A stretch of 64,000 nucleotides of DNA from CAZSNH01 sp052388455. Lineage in GTDB: Bacteria; Pseudomonadota; Alphaproteobacteria; Rhizobiales; Hyphomicrobiaceae. Positions 17,574-24,929 of this stretch are shown here, piece after piece (within the stretch, counting starts at the first letter, position 1; each line of letters starts with the position of its first letter). Location of the stretch: contig JBQTIA010000092.1 of the NCBI GenBank assembly GCA_052388455.1, positions 1 to 64,000 on the forward strand, read 5' to 3'. The notes beneath the pieces are model-generated. The model made no database searches, was not told where the DNA came from, and saw only the letters and a program-made list of their open reading frames with translations. The position numbers and the translations under genes were made by a program.

Positions 17574-18341
17574 CTACTTGTGGCCTTTCTTGCCGGCCGT
17601 CGACGACTTGGCAGGCGGCGCGCTGGCCGCCGCCGGGGTCGACGGCATCGCCTCGGCGGATGCGATCAGGATTTCCTGGGCTGGCACATCCCGGGGTACA
17701 GGAGCTGCCGGCTTCTTCGGTTCAGATCTGCCATGGCTGGCATCATGCTTTTCGCCGGGTGCGCCGCCCCCGTGACCACCGTTGCCGTTGGCAGGACTGT
17801 CATGACTCGAGGACTCGTGCCCGGCGATGCGGTCGGCCAGCGCCAGCAGCACGCTCGACACGACGAAAACGACATGTATCAGCACCAGGAAATAGAGATC
17901 CCGGTCGGAGACCTTGTTCAGGGCCATGAACTGCTTGAGGAGCTGAATCGCCGAAATGGCGACGATCGAGGAGAGCAGTTTCAGCTTGAGTGCGCTGAAG
18001 TCGATCGTTCCCATCCATGCCGGCCAGTCTCGATGGCCGGCGTGATCGATGCGGGAGACGAAATTCTCGTAGCCCGAAAAGATGACGATGATCAGAAGGG
18101 AGCCGGTCAGCGCCATGTCGACCAGCGACAGCACGCCGACGATCACCTCCGGCTCGGTCATCGTGAAGGCGCCGACCACCAGATGCAGAAGTTCGACCAT
18201 GAACTTGATCAGCAGGACGACGATCGAAATGGCCAACCCGAGATAGAAGGGCGCCAGCAGCCAGCGGCTGCCGAAGAGAACGGTCTCGATGAGCGTCTCC
18301 GTCGAGCGCGAGTATTTCAGCCAAAGCGAATCCTGCTGCAT
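17574..18341 (-). CDS. UPF0114 (YqhA/TIGR00645) membrane protein
   Basis: The 255-residue inner-membrane protein has four hydrophobic segments in about residues 20-170 and the family text 'FGSRWLLAPFYLGLAIS', 'GYENFVSRID' and 'ALKLKLLSSIVAISAIQLLK'. Family members are typically about 165-200 residues. This one adds a ~80-residue tail rich in His, Gly, Ala and Pro ('GHESSSHDSPANGNGGHGGG'), possibly metal binding. Function of the family is unknown. Confidence 0.88.
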   Translation of the reverse strand: MQQDSLWLKYSRSTETLIETVLFGSRWLLAPFYLGLAISIVVLLIKFMVELLHLVVGAFTMTEPEVIVGVLSLVDMALTGSLLIIVIFSGYENFVSRIDHAGHRDWPAWMGTIDFSALKLKLLSSIVAISAIQLLKQFMALNKVSDRDLYFLVLIHVVFVVSSVLLALADRIAGHESSSHDSPANGNGGHGGGAPGEKHDASHGRSEPKKPAAPVPRDVPAQEILIASAEAMPSTPAAASAPPAKSSTAGKKGHK

Positions 18342-18465
18342 GGATGGGTCCGATCTCCGATCGATGAGAAACGTCGTCTATGACACGCGTGAGAAAGGCG
18401 GGGCAAGCCGCGGCTCGGGATTTGGTTGTCCCGGTCGGCTGTGAGCAGGGCGCGGCGGATTACGG

Positions 18466-19653
18466 TTAGTTCCGGGAGGCGGTTTTCAGGCGCTTGCGAC
18501 CGGATTGCGAGGCCGTGGCGACCCTGCGAGTGAGGGCTCGATCCTGGAGCGCCAGGAACCTCCGGCAGCTCGCCAGACCCGGCGAGCAGCGGTAGCTGCG
18601 ACCCTGCGACGACGACAGGCGCGGCTTGTTGAAGTTCTTGATGGCACTGACGTGGGCGCTGACGTGGCGGGCGACCGCCCCCAGGCTCGACACGGCGAGG
18701 TCGGCCGAAAGCCCGGACCCCGAGCGCGCGCCGATCAGCAGCCGCCGCATGATGTGTGCCGGCAGCGCGTCGTCCAGCCGGTCGAGCTGTGCGAGGACCG
18801 CCGCCGTCTCACGGCACACGCCGACCGGCCCCGTACGACCGCGCCCGTCGGCCGGCGCCGGGGCGATCTCATAGGCGTCGTTGCACACGCTGACCACTGG
18901 CGGCGTGCGGGTGCGCTCGAAGAGGTCGTAACCCTTCTGGAGGTTGCGCCAGAAGGGCACCCATTCGCTGTCCTTGTAGGCGGCGAAATTGTCCTCCGTC
19001 ATGCGGAACGGAAACACATGCACGGGGATGTGCTCCTGCCCCCCGGCCATCGCGGCAAGTGTCAGCAGCCAGATTTCCGAGATCAGCGGACTGGTCATCG
19101 CAAAGCAGCCGATGGAGTTGCAGCCGCCGTGGATGAGGATGGCCGACCCCGTCCGCCCGAGCACCCGGTCGAGGGCGTTGGGATAGCCGAGATTCAGCGA
19201 CCCGGGCCAGCGGCCGACGCGATGAAGTCGCTCCTCGTTGACCGTGTAGAAGCCCTCCGGCGCCTGCTTGTCGCCGCGCAGCAGCTTCGGCCCGAGCCCG
19301 CCCGACCAGTGGCAGATCGAGTAGGTTTCGAAGAGCGAGAACGTGCCATCCTTCAGGGCCCAGATTTCGAGCTCCGAGGACGCTTTGAAAATGCGGATGA
19401 AAATCGGCGTCCCGGGAACCATTTCCTTGAGTGAAAGCCGGTTGACCAGGTCGTCGACGTTCTCGGCCGGGGGAACAGGCACGCGGTCCACCGGTTCATT
19501 GGCGGCCGCGGGGAGCCGAGCGGCCGGCTGCGCGGTTGTGGCCTCCGCGGCGGCTACCGGCTGCGCGAGTGGAACGAGTGCACACGCCATTGCTGCCGCG
19601 CAAAGCGCCGCACGACCCATCGGCAAACGTGCTCGCCACCCAACGATGACCAT
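18466..19653 (-). CDS. YafK-type L,D-transpeptidase (copy 1, most distal)
   Basis: This 395-residue exported protein (signal peptide about 10-36) has a YkuD-type catalytic core with 'IHGGCNSIGCFAM'; His175 and Cys183 are the expected catalytic pair. Around it lie 'GDKQAPEGFYTVN' and 'NLGYPNALDR', shared with the next two genes. Such enzymes form or cut meso-DAP crosslinks or attach proteins to peptidoglycan. A ~100-residue basic C-terminal extension (from about 290) is not part of the catalytic fold. ATG 19653 gives a good signal peptide. Confidence 0.9.
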   Translation of the reverse strand: MVIVGWRARLPMGRAALCAAAMACALVPLAQPVAAAEATTAQPAARLPAAANEPVDRVPVPPAENVDDLVNRLSLKEMVPGTPIFIRIFKASSELEIWALKDGTFSLFETYSICHWSGGLGPKLLRGDKQAPEGFYTVNEERLHRVGRWPGSLNLGYPNALDRVLGRTGSAILIHGGCNSIGCFAMTSPLISEIWLLTLAAMAGGQEHIPVHVFPFRMTEDNFAAYKDSEWVPFWRNLQKGYDLFERTRTPPVVSVCNDAYEIAPAPADGRGRTGPVGVCRETAAVLAQLDRLDDALPAHIMRRLLIGARSGSGLSADLAVSSLGAVARHVSAHVSAIKNFNKPRLSSSQGRSYRCSPGLASCRRFLALQDRALTRRVATASQSGRKRLKTASRN

Positions 19654-19852
19654 TCAGCTCCTGATCTCAAACCGAGATTCGCCAGCCTCGCTGGCCGATG
19701 GGAGGAGAGCACACCTCCCTGGGCATTGAAACACCTATCTGCCGCACTGCGGCATCGGGTGTCGCAGCAACCCGGCGAATCGAGCCGGAATTTTCCTCCC
19801 GCCTCCCGAATTGAACTCAAGAAGATCAAATCGTTGCAATCGTTATATTTTA

Positions 19853-20704
19853 TTACTTGGAACGTCCGCAGCGGGCGACGATGGGGGCGCTGCCGTCGGC
19901 ACCGGGGGCCGCCGCCTCGAAGGTGTACTGCCGTCCACAGACCGCGACCTTGGGCGGCCGGCGGTCGGCTTCGAACAGATCGTGGCCCTGCTTGAGCTCC
20001 TGCCAGAATGCCGCCTGCGGACTGCCGACCCGCTCTGCCAGATTTTGCTCCGTCATGCGGAAGGGGTAGACCTGAACCTGGAACCGCTGCTGTCCGCCGG
20101 CCAGCGCCTTGGTCACCAGCAGCCAGATCTCGTCGATCACGGGGTTGGTCATGGCATAGCAACCGATCGACGAGCAGCCGCCGTGCACCATGAGGAAGTC
20201 GCCGGTGCGGGCGTGGGCGCGGTCGAAGGGGTTGGGAAAGCCGAGATTGAAGGAGCGATGCCACCGGCTGTTCGGGTTGAGCGCCGCGGCATCCACCGTG
20301 TAAAATCCCTCGGGCGACTGCCGGTCACCCTGTCTCAGCTTCGGTCCGAGCCGTCCCGACCAGCGGCAGATGGGATAGGTGGCGAACAGCTCGAAGCGGC
20401 CATCCCGCTGCATCCACACTTCCAGCTCGAACTCGCGCTTGAAGATGCGCATGAAAATCGGCGCGCCGAGGGAATGACCGGCGGCGGTCAGACGCTCTTT
20501 GAAGCGGTCGAGGTCTGGCGTACCGGGAAGCGAATAGCCGGCGGCAAAGGCCGTCACTCTCTTCCAGCGCTCGAATGAGATGTGGCGTTCGTCGGCGTCC
20601 GTGCCGAGCCGGATCCAGTACTGGCCGATGGCCACCACCGCGGCGAGGACCAGCAGCAGAAGGGCAATGCGGCCTCCGCGACGCCTGCGCTGGCGTTCAG
20701 CCAT
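19853..20704 (-). CDS. YafK-type L,D-transpeptidase (copy 2)
   Basis: The 283-residue protein has an N-terminal membrane anchor (about 12-30 after RRRRGGR) and a YkuD core with 'VHGGCSSIGCYAM' (His174, Cys182), 'GDRQSPEGFYTVD' and 'NLGFPNPFDR'. It is a compact paralogue of its neighbours, lacking the long C-terminal tails. It starts 10 bases after the stop of copy 3 and ends about 200 bases before copy 1, all on the minus strand. Confidence 0.9.
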   Translation of the reverse strand: MAERQRRRRGGRIALLLLVLAAVVAIGQYWIRLGTDADERHISFERWKRVTAFAAGYSLPGTPDLDRFKERLTAAGHSLGAPIFMRIFKREFELEVWMQRDGRFELFATYPICRWSGRLGPKLRQGDRQSPEGFYTVDAAALNPNSRWHRSFNLGFPNPFDRAHARTGDFLMVHGGCSSIGCYAMTNPVIDEIWLLVTKALAGGQQRFQVQVYPFRMTEQNLAERVGSPQAAFWQELKQGHDLFEADRRPPKVAVCGRQYTFEAAAPGADGSAPIVARCGRSK

Positions 20705-20713
20705 GACGTGCCG

Positions 20714-21748
20714 TCACTGACCGAACCCGAGTGCCGAGGCTCCGGCCGGAATGGGCTCCGAACCCGAGGTGAGTGCGGGCGCCTTCGAGGCCATGGCTGC
20801 AGCCGGCCAGGGAGAACCGTTTGCTGCGACGGCGGGCTCGTCGAGCGGCGGCGGAGGAGCGATACTGGCCAAGTCCCGCACTTTCGGACCCGGCACCACG
20901 ATTCGTTCTATCGCGATTTGCTGTTCCTCGGCCCGCGGTGCGAACGGCTCCAGCATCGGGCGCTGGAAGCGCGGGCAGCGGCCTTCGGGCTGAATGCGCA
21001 TGACCGCCGGCATGATGACGTTGACCACATACCGCCGCTCGCAGACGGCGACGGTCGGCGGCACGCGATTGACCTCGAAGTAGTCGTAGCCCTGCTTGAG
21101 GGTCGTCCAGAACGCATGCCACTTGTGCTTGCGGTAGCGCGCCAGTTTTTCGTCGGTCATGCGGAACGGATAGGCGTGCACCTGGAAATTCGGCTGGCCG
21201 CCCCTGAACGCCTCGCGGGCGAGCGCGTAGATTTCCTCGACCAGCGCATCCGTCATCGCGTAGCAGCCCGCCGACTTGCACTTGCCGTGCACCATCAGCG
21301 CCTGCCCCGTGCGGCCGTGCGAGCGGTCGTAGGCGTTCGGATAGCCCATGTTGAACGCGAGATGGAACTGCGAGTCCGGCTTCATCTGCTGTGGGCTGAT
21401 CGAATAGAAGCCCTCCGGCGCCTGCTTGTCGCCCAGCTGGAGCTTCGGCCCGAGATCGCCCGACCAGTTGCAGATCGGATAGGTCTTGAAGTGATAGAAG
21501 CGGCCGTCGGAGCGGGCTTTCCAGACCTCCAGCTCCGATTCTTCCTTGAAGATGCGGACGAAGATCGGTGCGCCGGCGTCCATACCCTTGCGCCCGAGCA
21601 GCATCACGCTCTCTTTGGTGAGCGGCTGTTCGGAAGCAGGAATCTCGGGAGCACTGGAACAGGCGGCTGCGAAGACCGCGAGCAGACAGGCGGGCACGAT
21701 CGGCCGAAGCCGCGACGCGATGATCCCGCCGAGGATTTTCATACGCAT
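20714..21748 (-). CDS. YafK-type L,D-transpeptidase, lipoprotein (copy 3, promoter-proximal)
   Basis: The 344-residue protein from ATG 21748 (GAGGGG upstream) has a lipoprotein-like leader 'LLAVFAAACSS' with Cys30 as the likely lipidated residue. The active-site motif is 'VHGKCKSAGCYAM' (His154, Cys162). The Gly-Gly after His seen in copies 1 and 2 is Gly-Lys here, and Ile is Ala, so specificity may differ. 'GDKQAPEGFYSIS' and 'NMGYPNAYDR' are conserved. The last ~110 residues are Pro/Ala-rich. A perfect CtrA-type site lies 45 bases upstream, suggesting cell-cycle control of the cluster. Confidence 0.88.
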   Translation of the reverse strand: MRMKILGGIIASRLRPIVPACLLAVFAAACSSAPEIPASEQPLTKESVMLLGRKGMDAGAPIFVRIFKEESELEVWKARSDGRFYHFKTYPICNWSGDLGPKLQLGDKQAPEGFYSISPQQMKPDSQFHLAFNMGYPNAYDRSHGRTGQALMVHGKCKSAGCYAMTDALVEEIYALAREAFRGGQPNFQVHAYPFRMTDEKLARYRKHKWHAFWTTLKQGYDYFEVNRVPPTVAVCERRYVVNVIMPAVMRIQPEGRCPRFQRPMLEPFAPRAEEQQIAIERIVVPGPKVRDLASIAPPPPLDEPAVAANGSPWPAAAMASKAPALTSGSEPIPAGASALGFGQ

Positions 21749-21792
21749 GACACAACCCCTCAGGCCGAGGGTCACAGCATCGGTGTGCGTGG

Positions 21793-21808
21793 TTAACATG
21801 TCGTTAAC
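21793..21808 (-). promoter_or_regulatory. CtrA-type binding site
   Basis: TTAA (21793-21796), seven bases, TTAA (21804-21807) reproduces the full CtrA consensus TTAA-N7-TTAA on either strand. It lies 45 bases upstream of the ATG of the first L,D-transpeptidase of the tandem. The surrounding DNA is GC-rich, so chance occurrence is low but possible. Confidence 0.6.
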
Positions 21809-21978
21809 GATATGATTTCCCTGCCAAGCCTGTTTAAGGGCCGCTCCGTCCCTGTCAAGACGAGTAGGCTGGGATTGGGGCATTCGCAGGGCGCCGCCAT
21901 CCTACTCCGAGCATAGGCTGAGTTGACTTGTTGAACCGCGCCCACCGGCGGACCGAGCGGACCAGAGCCGCTTCTGCA

Positions 21979-22947
21979 CTAAAGGGTGCGCCCAATCTGA
22001 AGGAAGCGGTCGTGGCGCTGCTTCTTGATCTCGGCCGGCGTCTTGCCGTCGAACTCGGCCAGAGCCTTGGCGATCGCATCCCCTGCCACCTCGGCCGCCA
22101 GCGCCTTGTCGCGATGGGCTCCACCGACCGGCTCGCGGATGATGACGTCGATGACGCCCAGGCTTTCGAGATCCTGCGCAGTGATCTTCATGTTCGTCGC
22201 GGCGTCGATGGCCTTCGCCGAATCGCGCCACAGGATCGAAGCCGCCGCCTCCGGCGAGGCCACCGTGTAGATCGCGTGCTCCAGCATCAGGATGCGGTTG
22301 GCGGAGGCGATCGCGACGGCGCCGCCCGATCCTCCCTCGCCGATGACGACCGCTATGATCGGCACGCCGAGCGCGAGACAGCAGTCGGTCGAGCGGGCGA
22401 TGGCCTCGGCCTGTCCGCGCTCTTCGGCGCCGATGCCGGGGTAGGCCCCGGCGGTGTCGATCAGGGTGATGACGGGGACACCGAACTTGTCGGCCATTTC
22501 GAGCAGCCGGACGGCCTTGCGATAGCCCTCGGGCTTGGCCATTCCGAAGTTGTGACGGATGCGGCTCTCCGTGTCGGAGCCCTTCTCGTGGCCGATGAGC
22601 ATGATCGGCCGACCACGGAACGTGCCGAGCCCGCCCATGATGGCTTCGTCCTCGGCGAAATAGCGGTCGCCGGCCAGCGGCGTGAACTCGTCGATCAGCG
22701 CCGTCACGTAGTCGAGGCAGTGCGGGCGCTCCGGGTGCCGGGCGACCTGGGTCTTCTGCCATGGCGTCAGCTTGTTGTAGGTATCGGTCAGCGCGCCACG
22801 GGCCTTCTGCTCCAGCCGCTGGATTTCATCGAGCAGCGACTGCGATTCGTCGGTGGCCAGCGCCTTGAGTTCCGACGCCTTGCTTTCAAGCTCGGCGATC
22901 GGCTTCTCGAAATCGAGATAGGTGCGGGCAGACGGCGTACGATCCAA
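21979..22947 (-). CDS. accA: acetyl-CoA carboxylase carboxyltransferase subunit alpha
   Basis: The 322-residue subunit transfers the carboxyl group from biotin carrier protein to acetyl-CoA with AccD. 'TYLDFEKPIAELE' opens the conserved region, followed by 'DRYFAEDEAIMGGL', 'PEGYRKAVRLLEMADKF', 'DTAGAYPGIGAEERGQ' and 'VIGEGGSGGA', all family signatures. The start is TTG at 22947 with GAGG upstream; no in-frame ATG lies before the conserved start. It is preceded by ~400 bases with two palindromic elements. Confidence 0.96.
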   Translation of the reverse strand: MDRTPSARTYLDFEKPIAELESKASELKALATDESQSLLDEIQRLEQKARGALTDTYNKLTPWQKTQVARHPERPHCLDYVTALIDEFTPLAGDRYFAEDEAIMGGLGTFRGRPIMLIGHEKGSDTESRIRHNFGMAKPEGYRKAVRLLEMADKFGVPVITLIDTAGAYPGIGAEERGQAEAIARSTDCCLALGVPIIAVVIGEGGSGGAVAIASANRILMLEHAIYTVASPEAAASILWRDSAKAIDAATNMKITAQDLESLGVIDVIIREPVGGAHRDKALAAEVAGDAIAKALAEFDGKTPAEIKKQRHDRFLQIGRTL

Positions 22948-23034
22948 GCGGGGCCTCGAGGGGTGGGTTGAAGGTCGGCATCATCGACACGTCCGGCGAC
23001 GGGTCCGGCGGCGACGGCAACACGATGCCGGCGG

Positions 23035-23112
23035 CTAGTGTGATGATTTCGAAGTCCGCTTCATACTTTGCGGCTGGCTCTGCAGCGGACTTCGAAATCT
23101 GAATCACACTAG
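23035..23112. repeat. imperfect inverted repeat element 1 (intergenic)
   Basis: A 26-base left arm (23035-23060) pairs with a 29-base right arm (23084-23112), both ending in CTAGTGTGAT. The right arm carries three extra bases; otherwise the arms match. The inner part TTTCGAAGTCCGCT is itself centred on TTCGAA. It lies in the accA-GntR intergenic region, which holds no gene. It could be a palindromic repeat or a regulator site. Confidence 0.65.
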
Positions 23113-23128
23113 AACCATTGTTTAGCCT

Positions 23129-23200
23129 GTGTCCTTTCGATCGCGACGTCCGTCATTGTCTTCCACACGCCCCGACCGGACTTCGATATCGAAAGGACAC
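23129..23200. repeat. imperfect inverted repeat element 2 (intergenic)
   Basis: GTGTCCTTTCGAT (23129-23141) is mirrored by ATCGAAAGGACAC (23188-23200), and both arms continue inward into GACGTCCG or GAAGTCCGG. The right arm contains the palindrome TTCGATATCGAA. The arms share the CGAAGTCCG word with element 1, 16 bases away. No terminator-like T run follows. Confidence 0.55.
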
Positions 23201-23343
23201 TCGCGCATCGACATGCCGCCCGAACTTACGCGAAGGAGCGGCGGGCCTGTCAAGCTGTCGTTGCTGGTTTGGCTTGCGGGACAGGGGTGCGAAAGGTCTA
23301 ACGAACCCCGGTGACGGCGCACGGGGAACGCCGACTATTGGGC

Positions 23344-24069
23344 TCAGCTTATGCGTGCGACGTAGGAATTCGGGCCCAGATGGCAGTGCGCAAGGCGCCA
23401 CTCGGCCGGCCGGTTGTCGATCGCGTAGATCACCCGATCCAGCATCAAGACCGGGGTTCCCGCGCCAATACCAAGCTCTGCGGCATCCTCGGACGGACAG
23501 TTTGCGAGGCCGACCCGCTCCAGCGCGTCCTTCAGAATGATGTTGTTGGCCTGAGCCAGGACGTTGATGGCGCAGGACCCCGGCACCGGCGCGAGCCGGT
23601 GATACATGCCAGCGGGAACGACGCTGGTTTCGGCCATGTACGGTGTGCCGCCTGAGCGATGGGTGCGGCGGATCTGCCATACGTCCTGCCCCTGACGCAG
23701 GCCGAGCCGGGCGATGGCCTGCTCAGAAGCCACCACCCGTTCGACGCCCCGGAAGTCGACTTGACCGGACACCGGCGCACCCTGCGGATCGACGATATTC
23801 GTGAAGCGGATCGCGAATTCACTGCTCGAATGATCGCTGACGAAGGTTCCGCGGCCCTGCCGGCGGCTGATCACGCGCTCTTCTTCCAGCAGCTCCAATG
23901 CCTTGCGGACTGTGCCCGTGCTGACGCGCAGCTCTTCCGCCAGTTGGAACTCGTTGGGCAGCGCCGAGCCGGGGGGCCACTCCCGGAGCGTGATGCGCTG
24001 CACGAGCAGGTCGCGCACCTGCAGATAGAGGGGGCGCGTGGCGAAGCGGGACGCCGCTGTCATCGACAT
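23344..24069 (-). CDS. GntR-family transcriptional regulator with UTRA domain
   Basis: The 241-residue protein has a winged helix at about 10-75 ('PLYLQVRDLLVQRITLREWP', 'LAEELRVSTGTVRKALELLE', 'RRQGRGTFV') and a C-terminal UTRA effector domain ('WQIRRTHRSGGTPYMAETSV', 'ELGIGAGTPVLMLDRVIYA'). It belongs to the HutC subfamily, usually ligand-released repressors. ATG 24069 is preferred, with GGGAG upstream; an in-frame extension to 24165 is unlikely. The divergent neighbour is tadE-like. Target genes are not evident. Confidence 0.92.
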   Translation of the reverse strand: MSMTAASRFATRPLYLQVRDLLVQRITLREWPPGSALPNEFQLAEELRVSTGTVRKALELLEEERVISRRQGRGTFVSDHSSSEFAIRFTNIVDPQGAPVSGQVDFRGVERVVASEQAIARLGLRQGQDVWQIRRTHRSGGTPYMAETSVVPAGMYHRLAPVPGSCAINVLAQANNIILKDALERVGLANCPSEDAAELGIGAGTPVLMLDRVIYAIDNRPAEWRLAHCHLGPNSYVARIS

Positions 24070-24438
24070 TGCATGACTCCCGATGGGCCGCGTTGGCGGC
24101 TCGTGAAATGACGCCGCGAGGCACGCAAACCGCGCCGGTGAGAAGGACCGAGCGCCAAAGAGCAAATCAACTTAAGATTGTTTTTACTGTCTCTTTGGTT
24201 GCGAAGCAACCATCGATCGCTTGTGATCGTCAGCCGAAGACCCGGTGCCTATCAGGCTGATAAAAGATATTTGATAGACGATATAAGAATACGTGCGTCA
24301 CCTAGCTGAATAAAAACATCAAAGAAACAAGCAAATTACAGTAAAAATAGAATATTCTGAAAAAATACTCTAATTAAAATCCATATTTATCGGCCACCGG
24401 CATCGTGATGACATCCAATTATTATTGAGGATCGTCAC
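24070..24438. other. AT-rich spacer between GntR and tadE-like genes
   Basis: From about 24165 to 24430 the DNA is far richer in A and T than the window. It contains a perfect 6-bp hairpin GGTTGC-GAA-GCAACC (24197-24211) and many A/T runs, but no open frame of note. It must hold the promoters of the divergent gntR and tadE genes. Candidate -10 hexamers are too many to choose one. Confidence 0.6.
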
Positions 24439-24906
24439 ATGGATCAATGCACCACTTCACCTGACCTCGCCTGCTCCACCTGCTTGTTCTTGAAACGACT
24501 TTGGGGCGACCGCTCCGGTGCTTCGGCCGTTGAATTCGCCGTCGTCCTGCCGGTGTTTCTGATGCTGATGCTGGGAATCCTCGCCCACGGCATCTATTAC
24601 GGCGCCGCGCACTGCACCGCTCAGCTGGCGGCGGATGCCGCCCGCGCATCGGTGGCCGGCCTCGACGACGCCGAGCGCACTTCGATCGCCAAAGGGGTGA
24701 TCGCCAAGACGGCATCCATGTATCCGCTGCTGATCGCCGACAAAATCGCCGTCGAGGCCGCAGCCTCCGCGTCCGATCCGACCGAGTTCATGGTGGCGGT
24801 CCGCTACGACTCCGCTCACCTGCCGATCTGGTCGTTCTCGAAACTCATTCCCCTGCCTTCGAAAATCATCCAGCGCACCGCCGTCATCAAGCGCGGCGGC
24901 TACTGA
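24439..24906 (+). CDS. TadE-like pilus assembly protein
   Basis: The 155-residue protein has a short cytoplasmic N-terminus, then 'DRSGASAVEFAVVLPVFLMLMLGIL', the TadE signature with a single membrane helix containing the prepilin-like Glu. TadE-type pseudopilins accompany Flp/Tad pili. ATG follows GAGGATCGTCAC. It is followed after 23 bases by a TadG-like gene. No other tad genes are present here, so the pair stands away from a main tad locus. Confidence 0.85.
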   Translation: MDQCTTSPDLACSTCLFLKRLWGDRSGASAVEFAVVLPVFLMLMLGILAHGIYYGAAHCTAQLAADAARASVAGLDDAERTSIAKGVIAKTASMYPLLIADKIAVEAAASASDPTEFMVAVRYDSAHLPIWSFSKLIPLPSKIIQRTAVIKRGGY

Positions 24907-24929
24907 TCATCAAACCAACGGAGCCCGTC

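Noticed and set aside
15834..18383. 849-residue plus-strand frame
   Set aside because: Antisense to the saccharopine-dehydrogenase-like and UPF0114 genes, both of which have clear family motifs.
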